NCBI GenBank assembly: GCA_938035525.1
Contig: CALHOI010000038.1
Span: 1 to 64,000, forward strand
Source of the DNA: an uncultured Granulosicoccaceae bacterium
Lineage (GTDB): Bacteria > Pseudomonadota > Gammaproteobacteria > Granulosicoccales > Granulosicoccaceae
DNA length: 64,000 bases
Direction: 5' to 3'
A program made the position numbers and the translations under genes. The first letter of the stretch is position 1. Every line of letters starts with the position of its first letter. Under the pieces are notes generated by a model, which worked only from the letters and a program-made list of their open reading frames with translations, was not told the origin of the DNA and searched no databases. This document shows positions 34,701 to 43,258 of the stretch, one piece after another.

Positions 34701-34743
34701 CAACCGATCGAGGCAGCTTCTGGAAAACTGTCGCGATCGGTTG
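34701..34743. terminator. Inverted repeat after the LOG-family gene
   Basis: CAACCGATCG and CGATCGGTTG form perfect 10-bp arms with a 23-base spacer, 49 bases after the LOG stop. There is no T-run, so termination is uncertain; a binding site is possible. The rest of 34652-34933 holds no visible gene. Confidence 0.4.
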
Positions 34744-34933
34744 ACTCATTGTTGCAGAGTACAATTCCGAGTTTATTGGTTAGATTAAAGAATAGAGTGT
34801 TGCACTTGAGCTTGGGGCAGCGATGATTTTCAAGCTAGTTGTCCAAGTTTCGTCACGCGGTCATCTTTTTTAAACGCGTTAATTGTCTGTTAGCTTGGTC
34901 CCCAAAGCTGCCTAGATTCAATTAAGGTTTCAG

Positions 34934-35320
34934 CTAGAATTTTTGCTTTCCCCACATATTTTCATAGAGAGTTTTTAAATTTTCTGGGAATAGTTTCCAG
35001 CCCCAAGATTTCAATTTTTGATCTTTTATATCCCACATCAAAGACTCGGTGTAATAAGTATCGATATATTCTCTTTCTACTTCGGAAGCATCATTAAGCT
35101 TTTTTGACATGTAAATTAGGTGCTTTGACGCAGTATCGGAGTCTTTAATTTTGATAGCGTCAGTTGTAACTTGCGAAAAACACTCGAAAAGATCGGTATA
35201 CATTCTATCTTCAGGTTCGATTTCCATATCGATTTCTCTCTGTTCGATTAGGAGCCCAACATCTGGAAACTCACGTTTTATCTCAGAGAGAAAATTTTCG
35301 ACTATTTGATCTTTATCCAT
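34934..35320 (-). CDS. Small AT-rich acidic protein of unknown function
   Basis: 128 aa, acidic and helical, no signal or membrane segment (IVENFLSEIKREFPDVGLLI at the start, WGWKLFPENLKTLYENMW near the end). Its layout resembles small DUF7674/immunity-type proteins, but I cannot confirm this. Base composition is visibly more AT-rich than its neighbours and it sits beside a HigA antitoxin between conserved genes, both signs of an acquired segment. Confidence 0.6.
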   Translation of the reverse strand: MDKDQIVENFLSEIKREFPDVGLLIEQREIDMEIEPEDRMYTDLFECFSQVTTDAIKIKDSDTASKHLIYMSKKLNDASEVEREYIDTYYTESLMWDIKDQKLKSWGWKLFPENLKTLYENMWGKQKF

Positions 35321-35398
35321 AAATTCTGAACCATCCTACGTCAGCTTCGGGCCGTTTTTCTCAATTTACTGATCTACAGAGAACGTCCGCTTTAACTG

Positions 35399-35683
35399 CT
35401 AGTTAGATGCGGCTTGTGGATAGACGGTGATCTCATCTTCCGTCAAACGAGCTTGTGCAAGATCGTAGTTGGCTTGCATTCGAATCCACGACCCTGCCCT
35501 ACCCCAACCTAATTTTTCCAATCGAATAGACATCTCAGGTGTAAGTGAAATTTTCTCATTCGTCAGGTTGCTTAACGTCTGACGTGTTACGCCTAACTGC
35601 TCGGCTGCAGTGGTGATTGTCAGTCCTAGTTCGTTTATACAATCTTCACGTACCAAGCTGCCTGGGTGAACGGATTTTTTCAT
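35399..35683 (-). CDS. higA: HigA-family antitoxin (XRE helix-turn-helix), no HigB seen
   Basis: 94 aa from the ATG at 35683, supported by AAAGGCAGC just upstream; a longer open frame to 35737 adds unrelated residues. The family pattern is clear: VHPGSLVREDCINELGLTITTAAEQLGVTR (split over residues 5-34), QTLSNLTNEKISLTPEMSIRLEKLG and WIRMQANYDLAQAR. HigA binds its operator and neutralises the HigB RNase. HigB is normally encoded just before HigA, yet 35738-35925 contains no toxin-like ORF on this strand, so this is a solitary antitoxin or a remnant. Confidence 0.9.
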   Translation of the reverse strand: MKKSVHPGSLVREDCINELGLTITTAAEQLGVTRQTLSNLTNEKISLTPEMSIRLEKLGWGRAGSWIRMQANYDLAQARLTEDEITVYPQAASN

Positions 35684-35925
35684 GCTGCCTTTTAGTAAAA
35701 GAGATTGTGCTTCGCATAGCACCACTTGATGCTCCATACTTTAGCTAAATGCCAACTAACACACAAGTGATCGGCACTGCGAACTACCTATCAAAATCGG
35801 CGCTGCCTCAGGCGCTAGCAAATTCCACCAAATGCGCAAACCCGGGCATTTTACGGGTTTAGATCACCACCTCGTCACAACCTACACGCACAGCGGAGGT
35901 CCCATGTTACAGATGAGACACTCAT

Positions 35926-38376
35926 GTGCCGCCTAACATTACTGAAAAACCAGTTAATAGGTTTGTACGCATGGCTTCGCGTTTTATTAATCGCATGTCT
36001 TTGAGGCGTTATACGTTTCTTGTGACGGTGGCGATATTTTTATTGATCACGCTTATTATGTGCGAAAGCGCAAGGCACACTGCCGAACAGCGTTTTTACG
36101 ACAACTTTGAAGAAAACGCAGAGCTGGTTACATCCACCATTGCCGCCGCTGCAAACTACGACATCGGCTCAGAAAACACGTTTGCACTAATGCATATTGT
36201 GGCGCGAGTTGTTGACGCGATTCCAGGCTTAAGCTCCGTCATTATTTATAACGAACACAAAGAAATACTCAGTGCCTGGGGATTGGACGTGTTCGAAAAA
36301 GCCGACCAGATAGACACCGTAGCAAGCTTTGAACACATTGTTGAAACCAACGGCAAAATTAACGGGCACATTGCAGTGGCCTTTGACATCGGCCAACAAA
36401 AAGCCACTTTGGCGGCTGGCGCTGTAAAAATATACTTAACCGGCATTGCTATTATCTCTGCTTGCGCCTTGCTTATACTTGGCATACTAAACTACATAGT
36501 GGTGAATCCTATTCAGCGCATTCACCAACATATTCTTGCCATTCAAGCTGGAGAAAAACCAGCGCCACTTAAACCTGCATCAAACAAAGAGCTGTACCAC
36601 CTTAGTAATACGGTTAATGAATTTGGCAATTCATTTGAGCTGAGCAAACAAAAAGAGCATGAATTAAAAGAAGCCTCAAAAGCCAAGTCTGATTTTCTGG
36701 CCAACATGAGTCATGAATTAAGAACGCCAATGAACGGCGTGCTCGGCATGCTCAATTTACTTGAGAAAACACCACTTAATCCAGAGCAAAACGAACAGGT
36801 CAGAATAGCCACAAGCTCAAGTAAAAGCTTGCTGACCTTGATTAATGACATTTTGGATTTTTCTAAGCTTGAAGCCGGCAAACTGCAATATGAAAACATC
36901 GAATTTAACCTTGAAGCACTGATCGATGAATGTGCAGAAGCACTATCTGAGTCTGCCCACTGCAAAATCATAGACTTTGTTTGCAGCATACATTGTGATG
37001 TACCAGTGCATTCAATAGGTGACCCGACTCGCTTACGCCAGGTCATTACAAATATAACCAGTAATGCCATCAAGTTTACTGACAGCGGTTGTGTAACGAT
37101 TAATGTCTCTCATTGCGACAAAGCACAAGATCCGCTTTGTTTGAAATTCTCTATCACGGACACCGGGGTTGGCATTAGCAAACCGGCTCAGCAAAAACTG
37201 TTTAAATCGTTCGCGCAAGCTGATAGCTCAACCACGCGAAAATTTGGTGGCACAGGTCTGGGACTGGCCATCAGTCGACGATTGGTCGAAGGCATGGGCG
37301 GACAAATTGGCGTTAAATCAGAAGAAAATATAGGCAGTACATTCTGGTTTTCACTGCCACTACCCGCCGCAAATGCGATGACAGTTGGTTCGGCAAATCA
37401 ACTTTTGTTAGCAAAAGCGCAAGCCAATCTGAAGATGTTATTGGTTGAACACGTAGAAACCAGCCAAAAGCACATTACCCAACTTTTGAGCGAACACGGG
37501 GAGTGTGTGCAAGTAGCCAATAGCGGTGTTGAAGCACTGGAATTAATCTGTGATGCCAGCGCAAGTCAGGCACCTTTTGATGTGGTTTTTCTAAACACAG
37601 ATTTAATGGACATGGCAGCACGCGATTTTGTTTTGCAAGTCGAGCAAAACCCACAACTGGACGGAGTCAGGTTAATTGCCTTAAACAAAATCAGCCAGGC
37701 AAGTACAAATTTGTACACACACACGCATCAGCGTATTGCAGCCCAGCTGTCTAAACCAGTAAAACGAAGCGCAATCTGCAAAGCGCTGTCCGACGCCTTA
37801 ACTCCTGACGACAATTCAAAGGCTTTACCATCAATTGGTAAAGATACAACACCGCTTAAACGAACATCTGAAGCATCGATGTCTGCAGCGAATGCAGTGA
37901 CCGCCATCTCAAACGGCACACCGATTTGCCATCCATCGGGTGAACCAGAACTACAGTACGAGGGCATAACCATATTAGTCGCTGAAGACAATTTTATTAA
38001 TCAACAGGTAGCAATGGGTATGCTGGAGAATCTCGGTTTTAACTGCGTACTGGCCGACAACGGGCAAGAAGCCTTTGAATTGCTTACCCAGCAACAGATC
38101 GACCTAATACTGATGGATTGCCAGATGCCGATCCTTGATGGTTTTGCCACAACACAAAAAATCCGTGCTCAGGATGTACGTTCAGACGTGCCCATACTTG
38201 CACTCACAGCAAACGCAATGCAAGGCGATGCAGAAAAGTGTCTTGCTGCAGGTATGGACGGATTTCTTACCAAGCCGATTGAAAGTGATAAATTCGAGAA
38301 AGCTATTTTAGCCGTGTTGAAAGATAGAATAGATGAGCTAACCAACAATCCAATCGACTTGAGCCGTGCCGCCTAG
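35926..38376 (+). CDS. Hybrid sensor histidine kinase with two receiver domains, the first degenerate
   Basis: 816 aa inner-membrane kinase. TM1 near residues 28-46, periplasmic sensor to about 165, TM2 near 168-190, HAMP-like linker, HisKA with [15 protein letters not shown] (His262), HATPase with NAIKFTD, DTGVGIS and GTGLGLAIS. Receiver 1 (about 500-620) has Asn557 where the phospho-acceptor Asp belongs (FDVVFLNTD) and lacks the acidic pair. Receiver 2 is intact with VAEDN, Asp731 in LMDCQMP and TKPIE. No Hpt domain follows. The start is a GTG at 35926; ATG 35971 is an alternative. BarA-like in layout; signal and output partner unknown. Confidence 0.93.
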   Translation: MPPNITEKPVNRFVRMASRFINRMSLRRYTFLVTVAIFLLITLIMCESARHTAEQRFYDNFEENAELVTSTIAAAANYDIGSENTFALMHIVARVVDAIPGLSSVIIYNEHKEILSAWGLDVFEKADQIDTVASFEHIVETNGKINGHIAVAFDIGQQKATLAAGAVKIYLTGIAIISACALLILGILNYIVVNPIQRIHQHILAIQAGEKPAPLKPASNKELYHLSNTVNEFGNSFELSKQKEHELKEASKAKSDFLANMSHELRTPMNGVLGMLNLLEKTPLNPEQNEQVRIATSSSKSLLTLINDILDFSKLEAGKLQYENIEFNLEALIDECAEALSESAHCKIIDFVCSIHCDVPVHSIGDPTRLRQVITNITSNAIKFTDSGCVTINVSHCDKAQDPLCLKFSITDTGVGISKPAQQKLFKSFAQADSSTTRKFGGTGLGLAISRRLVEGMGGQIGVKSEENIGSTFWFSLPLPAANAMTVGSANQLLLAKAQANLKMLLVEHVETSQKHITQLLSEHGECVQVANSGVEALELICDASASQAPFDVVFLNTDLMDMAARDFVLQVEQNPQLDGVRLIALNKISQASTNLYTHTHQRIAAQLSKPVKRSAICKALSDALTPDDNSKALPSIGKDTTPLKRTSEASMSAANAVTAISNGTPICHPSGEPELQYEGITILVAEDNFINQQVAMGMLENLGFNCVLADNGQEAFELLTQQQIDLILMDCQMPILDGFATTQKIRAQDVRSDVPILALTANAMQGDAEKCLAAGMDGFLTKPIESDKFEKAILAVLKDRIDELTNNPIDLSRAA

Positions 38377-38448
38377 ATTACGTATCAAAAGCCTGGCCAA
38401 AGAAAAAAATAAAACAGTAACCGCCAATAAAAATAAAAAGAGGCAACA

Positions 38449-38880
38449 ATGCAAACTGGAAATCAAAAAACAAACACGGAACAAGTGCAAAACGACGTTC
38501 CACCAAACGATGCTAACTTCAACAGCTCCGAATTTAACAGCTTGGAAGCGGTCGAATCTGTGTACGGTGCAGAGGCACTCGAAATAGTGGATTGCGTCAG
38601 CGCGCAAACTGTTACCTTTGATACTGAATCGGGTGCAGACGCTGCCAATGACAACTTCACCGAAAATAATACCTTCACTGGCGCAGAAGTTTATTCACTG
38701 GACTGTGCACGTATGGCCAAACATGATCGAGCACAGGAACGTCGCAGCAGCAAAAGCCGACTAACTGATCGTCGTCAAAGCGCCCGCTTAACTGCCAATG
38801 GGGACATCCAACAAGACAGACGCGCTGCCAACAGAGCTGCCAACATCAATGCCATTCGCGACAACCACACAGATAGCTAA
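38449..38880 (+). CDS. Small hydrophilic protein of unknown function following the hybrid kinase
   Basis: 143 aa: an Asn/Glu-rich acidic first half (residues 1-75) and a strongly basic second half with RSSKSRLTDRRQSARL and QQDRRAANRAA (about 100-135). Probably partly disordered. No signal, membrane segment or named domain. AGAGGCAACA precedes the ATG. It starts 72 bases after the kinase in the same direction, so it may be cotranscribed. Confidence 0.65.
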   Translation: MQTGNQKTNTEQVQNDVPPNDANFNSSEFNSLEAVESVYGAEALEIVDCVSAQTVTFDTESGADAANDNFTENNTFTGAEVYSLDCARMAKHDRAQERRSSKSRLTDRRQSARLTANGDIQQDRRAANRAANINAIRDNHTDS

Positions 38881-39335
38881 GTCAATGTTTTGGCGTAACA
38901 CAGGTTGTAACCTGAAAGGGTGAGTTTTGGCTTGCGAATTGCGGTTTTAACACTATCGTAATGTAGGGTTGGTAATGTTACCTCCCTTAGCGTGCCCGAC
39001 CGTCGTACTATGTACCTAGAATAAAAATGCATGTACACGGCGGAAACACGCGTAATCACGAGTTTTTACAAGGTGTTTCGCCAACGTTTGGCGGTTCACG
39101 ACGCTAAGCAGCTACAATCGAACTCAAAGCACGAGTTATGCTGAATAGCTGTAATGATTGTTGCATAAAGACGAACAGCTTCAATGCCGCTAACCACTAT
39201 GAGTCCATTGCACTTAAATGAACTGCCGTTTGAAAAGATGTACTCTGAAAGTCTACATTTCACCTTCGAAAGTAGGCACGAGGGTCTATCCAGAGTTGCA
39301 ATGGATGTGGGAGCTGTAATGGGTATTGGGGATAT
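38881..39335. other. Intergenic region with two short palindromes
   Basis: No gene seen. A 14-bp palindrome CAGGTTGTAACCTG lies at 38901-38914, shortly after the preceding stop, and CGCCAA-cgt-TTGGCG at 39079-39093. Either could be an operator or small hairpin. The ribosome site GGGGATAT for the following gene lies at its right end. Confidence 0.4.
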
Positions 39336-39719
39336 ATGATGACTAATCTATTGAAAACGTTAAGTTTCTTCACCCTGTGTGTAACTGTAGTCCTGGTCAG
39401 CGCCACCGCCCTAGCCGAAACAAACCACACGTTCACCACCGAACTACAAGAAGTCCGCACGGGCTCTATAGATGGCAAAGTTTTCCTGGACGTGCACATC
39501 AGCTCGTCAGTGGGACCATCCAACTGCCAGGGCAATGTGCTTCGCGTCGACACTGTGAGTGTCTCCCAGCCTGGTCGACAGAACGTAATGGAATCAGTCG
39601 CCCTGGAAGCCATGTTGACGTCTAAGCCTGTGATTATCACTGTGCCCACAACTTGGAACGATTGCGTCGACGGTATGCCGACCATGTCTTACATCAACCT
39701 CCTGAATCACGCGCAGTAG
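39336..39719 (+). CDS. Small exported protein, unknown function
   Basis: 127 aa with a clear signal peptide (LLKTLSFFTLCVTVVLVSATALA, cleavage after residue 27). The mature part of about 100 aa is beta-rich with two cysteines (SNCQGN and NDCVDG) that could form a disulfide. GGGGATAT precedes tandem ATG codons at 39336 and 39339. No family recognised; it stands alone between two non-coding stretches. Confidence 0.7.
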   Translation: MMTNLLKTLSFFTLCVTVVLVSATALAETNHTFTTELQEVRTGSIDGKVFLDVHISSSVGPSNCQGNVLRVDTVSVSQPGRQNVMESVALEAMLTSKPVIITVPTTWNDCVDGMPTMSYINLLNHAQ

Positions 39720-39968
39720 CATCAGCGACCAGGCTTTAATGCGCTCCATATCTGCCTGACAGATACCTCTCGCTAGCAAGTTCCTACTTATTAATCAATA
39801 AGTTGCATTAAAATCGCGGCAAAACCCAAGCTTTCCGATTCAAAATTTGTCTAAAACCGCCGAAACATGGGATAATATTCCCAAGCTTTGTCTGTTTTGC
39901 GAAAGAGCACGGCATTTGTCATTGCGGGAAGCCTTACACTGGCGCTTGAATTGGTCGAAAACGAATTA

Positions 39969-40784
39969 ATGCACGCAACACTTCAAAAAGCAGTAACTCG
40001 CATGCTCGCCCCACTGGTGAGGGTGCTCTTGCGTCATGGTGTCTCACACGCTGAGTTTGCCAGCTGGGCGAAACAAACCTACGTTGAAGAAGCCAACACT
40101 CATTTTGGCATTGACGGCAAAAACCCGACCGTATCCAGACTGGCTATCGTTACCGGCATTAACCGCAAAGAAGTCAAACGCATTCTGGATTTACCCAGCG
40201 ATGTGGTGCCTGCCGTGGCCAAACACAACAGAGCCATCAGAGTGGTTACCGGCTGGCTTCAGGACAGCGAATTCAATTCGGCAAAAGGTGAGCCGTTGAC
40301 CCTAACCTATGGTGATGCAGACGCCGGGTTTAATCGTCTGGTAAAACGCTATGGCGGCGATGTACCAGCAAGAGCGGTGTTAGACGAACTGACCCGCGTT
40401 GGCACGGTTCAAGACAATGACAACCAGATTTCCCTGATCGCAAAAGGCTATGTGCCACACGAAAGCGAAGAAGCCATGCTTGATCTGTTCGCCACCAGTG
40501 CGCGAGATTTACTGACAACACTCGATCACAACGTCAGCGGTGAGGGGAAGCCAAGGCTACAAATGAGTGTTGCTTACGATGATGTTGGTGCTGAAGGACT
40601 AGAAGCTTTCCGAAGCTTAAGTTCAAAAAGAGCACTGGCCCTGTTACAAGAAATGGACAGCGAGCTATCGCAGCACGATCGCACAAAAAACCCACAAGCA
40701 GGTGGAACCGGCCGATTCAGAACAGGCCTGGGTGTGTACTTGATAGAAGAGGCAGTTGAAGATGAAAAAGCCGATGAAGAGTAA
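39969..40784 (+). CDS. DUF6502-family protein
   Basis: About 271 aa from the ATG at 39969 (MHATLQKAVTRMLAPLVRVL); an open frame to a TTG at 39888 adds residues without family support. It matches the DUF6502 pattern as I know it: LLRHGVSHAEFASWAKQTYV, SRLAIVTGINRKEVKRIL (a helix-turn-helix-like block) and the later VLDELTRVGTV. Function unknown, possibly a DNA-binding regulator. Overlaps the downstream lipoprotein gene by 23 bases, so they are coupled. Relatives often sit beside a secreted partner gene. Confidence 0.8.
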   Translation: MHATLQKAVTRMLAPLVRVLLRHGVSHAEFASWAKQTYVEEANTHFGIDGKNPTVSRLAIVTGINRKEVKRILDLPSDVVPAVAKHNRAIRVVTGWLQDSEFNSAKGEPLTLTYGDADAGFNRLVKRYGGDVPARAVLDELTRVGTVQDNDNQISLIAKGYVPHESEEAMLDLFATSARDLLTTLDHNVSGEGKPRLQMSVAYDDVGAEGLEAFRSLSSKRALALLQEMDSELSQHDRTKNPQAGGTGRFRTGLGVYLIEEAVEDEKADEE

Positions 40785-41793
40785 CAATAAAAGCAAACTG
40801 TTCACGGCAACGATGTTCGCTGCGTTGCTGTTGCTCACAGCTTGCGACGGCGGCATCTTTGGCACTGGCGGCGGCCCGGACATGATTCCACCTGGCGATA
40901 ACGATGTAGCAGTAAATGCAGGCACTGAACCTAATCAAAGCGAAAGTGGCAACGATAACGGCTCTGATGGTGCGGCGACATCGGGCACGACCGGGGCCAG
41001 CACTACCGGTGGCACTACCAGTGGAGCGGATGGCGACACTACTGGGGTCGCCACAGCTGGGGACAGCACCACAGATGGTTCAACAGGCAGCAACGAACCG
41101 GACATGAACGCCAGCCCCAACCCCGAAGCGTCTGTCGACCTTCAGTTTATTAATGATACGGCTGTTTTAACAACCACCGACCCTCGCCTTACGGTGGTTA
41201 ATGCCAGCAACATAACCATCAATGTCTTTGCAAGTAGCGTTGAACCTGATGCAGTACTGTTAAGCGAAAATGGTTTAGCCCCGCAAACCGCCAGTAGCAG
41301 TGTTGTATTGCCTGGTAACGAAAACGCGCTGGAATTTGTTAACAACAATAACCTCGGCGAATTGTTGGGGTCCTACGGCCAATTCGATGTGGCAGACTCA
41401 ACGTTATCGACGGTATTTGTAAGACAATTAGACGGAGCGTTCTTTTTGCATGCCGCTGCGTCGCAGGTTTCTTCAAGTGACCCAAGCCTTGCAAGAGTGC
41501 GTGTGGCACAGGCCAGTGATTTAAACGATGCATCACAAAGCGCGCAGTTTTCTCTGCTGGCAACAGGTGCAAACCCCAGTGGTGTTGATGCCAGCTTAAG
41601 CCCGGTAAACTTTTTTGCACCTGTCTCGGCTTACGTGGATATTCCCGCTGGAGACTACGAGTTTAGCGATGCGCTTGGTCGAAAAGACAATGAAACCTTC
41701 AGCTTATCTGGCGGCACTGTTTACACGATTACCGTGCTTGGCGCAGGGGCAACACCATCGTTGCTTAATAACGATACCGCTACGGCGAACTAG
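40762..41793 (+). CDS. Lipoprotein with Gly/Thr/Ser-rich linker and DUF4397-like domains
   Basis: 343 aa. Lipobox LLLTAC places the lipid Cys near residue 28. A low-complexity linker rich in Gly, Thr and Ser follows (about 50-115). Two beta domains resemble DUF4397: the first with LTVVNASNITINVFAS, the second with ARVRVAQASDLNDASQ and YVDIPAGDYEFSDALG. Likely outer-membrane anchored and surface or periplasm facing. Translationally coupled to the DUF6502 gene. Confidence 0.8.
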   Translation: MKKPMKSNNKSKLFTATMFAALLLLTACDGGIFGTGGGPDMIPPGDNDVAVNAGTEPNQSESGNDNGSDGAATSGTTGASTTGGTTSGADGDTTGVATAGDSTTDGSTGSNEPDMNASPNPEASVDLQFINDTAVLTTTDPRLTVVNASNITINVFASSVEPDAVLLSENGLAPQTASSSVVLPGNENALEFVNNNNLGELLGSYGQFDVADSTLSTVFVRQLDGAFFLHAAASQVSSSDPSLARVRVAQASDLNDASQSAQFSLLATGANPSGVDASLSPVNFFAPVSAYVDIPAGDYEFSDALGRKDNETFSLSGGTVYTITVLGAGATPSLLNNDTATAN

Positions 41794-41841
41794 CAGTGAC
41801 GATCTAAGGGTGACGGACTAACCGCAGGTCTACCCTTGCGG

Positions 41842-41880
41842 GACTAGCCCTGCAGAACTAGCCCTGCAGAACTAACCATG
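41842..41880. repeat. 14-bp tandem repeat running into the end of the cobalamin-binding protein gene
   Basis: GACTAGCCCTGCAG (41842-41855) and AACTAGCCCTGCAG (41856-41869) are followed by a partial third unit AACTAACCATG that holds the stop codon and last residues of the leftward gene. Confidence 0.85.
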
Positions 41881-42672
41881 TCGAGCTACTTTGGCAATGA
41901 TGTCCTGCAGTTGATCTAGCCCTTGCGTTAACGCCGCTGGCCCCGGTTGCAAAATATAAGGCGACTTAATTTCAAACAGGTGATCATTTTTCACCGCAGT
42001 GATTGCCTGCCAGCCCGGACGCTCCTTGACCTTTTCTGGTCTGAATTTTTTACCGCACCACGAACCTATTATCACATCTGGGTTTGCGTCGATGACGGCT
42101 TGGGGGTCGGCAATTATGCGATCTTTACCGTGCGAATTCAAACCCAGATGAGCAAACACATCAACACCACCGCCATACACGACAAGCTCTGACACCCAGC
42201 GTATTGCCGATATCATGGGTTCATCCCATTCCTCAAAATAAACCTTGGGACGACGTGGCAGAGAACGCGCTGCAGTAGATGCATCTTCCAACTTTTTTGT
42301 GTAATCATTAATCAAAGCCAGACCGCGCTCGTGCGCACCCACCATACTTGACAGGGTTAACAGCATATTCAGTATTTCCTGAACCGAGCGATGGTTCATG
42401 ATCAGCACATTTGCACCAAGGCGAATGAGCTCAGCGGCAATATCAGCTTGCAGGTCTGAAAAACCAATAACAAGGTCGGGCTGCAAATCCATGATTTTGT
42501 CGGTTTTTGCCGATGTAAAAGCTGATACTTTAGGCTTGTCACGGCGAGCTTCGGGCGGGCGTACAGTGAACCCTGAAATACCAACAATACGATCCTGCTC
42601 ACCGAGCAAATATAAAAGTTCAGTTGATTCTTCGGTAAGGCAAACGATACGCTCAGGGTATTTGGCGCTCAT
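41872..42672 (-). CDS. Cobalamin-binding (BtuF-like) protein without signal peptide
   Basis: 266 aa with the class III periplasmic-binding fold: RIVCLTEESTELLYLLGEQDRIVGIS at the N-terminus (split core), DLQPDLVIGFSDLQADIA, and VYGGGVDVF. The family includes BtuF and siderophore receptors. There is no export signal, and the protein begins directly with the fold, as in a group of cytoplasmic or mis-started homologues; no upstream in-frame start with a signal was found. No btuC or btuD nearby. Ligand inferred only from family resemblance. Confidence 0.8.
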   Translation of the reverse strand: MSAKYPERIVCLTEESTELLYLLGEQDRIVGISGFTVRPPEARRDKPKVSAFTSAKTDKIMDLQPDLVIGFSDLQADIAAELIRLGANVLIMNHRSVQEILNMLLTLSSMVGAHERGLALINDYTKKLEDASTAARSLPRRPKVYFEEWDEPMISAIRWVSELVVYGGGVDVFAHLGLNSHGKDRIIADPQAVIDANPDVIIGSWCGKKFRPEKVKERPGWQAITAVKNDHLFEIKSPYILQPGPAALTQGLDQLQDIIAKVARHG

Positions 42673-42744
42673 ACTGAATCTATTCCTTCACTGGTGGCAT
42701 AGAGATTATAATGACACGTTAGCACGCACCCCCTAAACACTGGT

Positions 42745-43215
42745 ATGACCAACAAAAAGAATCTGGTTGTTATCGCGCATACGCCATCCGTTAATACGAA
42801 ACGGATGTGTGATGCCGTGATGGCTGGCGCTGGCAACCAGGAAATCAACAACGTTGCGGTAAATTTTTTCTTGCCTCTGGATACAAACCCGGAAGTCATT
42901 AAAGCAGCAGACGCCATTATCATAGGCACTACCGAGAATCTTGGTTACATGTCTGGATTAATCAAAGACGTTTTTGATCGCTGCTATTACGAATGCATTG
43001 AACACACGCAAGGCCTTCCATTTACATTTTACGTTCGTGCAGGTCAGGACGGGACCGGTACCAAGAGGGCCATTGAAAGTATTACCACAGGACTGCGCTG
43101 GCGCTTGGTTCAGGACCCATTAATGTGTCGCGGCGAATTTTCTGAAGATTTCGTTTCGCAATGCGAAGAACTTGGCTTAACCATGGCAGCCAGTTTGGAA
43201 GCTGGCATCATTTAA
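42745..43215 (+). CDS. Flavodoxin-like NAD(P)H-dependent oxidoreductase
   Basis: 156 aa flavodoxin-fold protein. FMN-phosphate loop region HTPSVNTKRMCDAV (10-23), then DAIIIGTTENLGYMSGLIKDVFDRCYYE, the WrbA/flavoprotein-like middle block, and YVRAGQDGTG. Likely a small FMN reductase; partner unknown. Divergent from the cobalamin-binding protein gene. Confidence 0.85.
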   Translation: MTNKKNLVVIAHTPSVNTKRMCDAVMAGAGNQEINNVAVNFFLPLDTNPEVIKAADAIIIGTTENLGYMSGLIKDVFDRCYYECIEHTQGLPFTFYVRAGQDGTGTKRAIESITTGLRWRLVQDPLMCRGEFSEDFVSQCEELGLTMAASLEAGII

Positions 43216-43258
43216 AAACACGCAAATAAGCAGCGCTGCAAACAATCAGCAATAAATT

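Noticed and set aside
34652-35920. Integron cassettes with attC sites in the accessory patch
   Set aside because: Small AT-rich genes with inverted repeats suggested it, but no matching RYYYAAC/GTTRRRY pair in the right arrangement was found and no integrase is near.
35738-35925. HigB toxin upstream of HigA
   Set aside because: No ORF of suitable length or HigB-like sequence on the minus strand; only a short open extension of the HigA frame.
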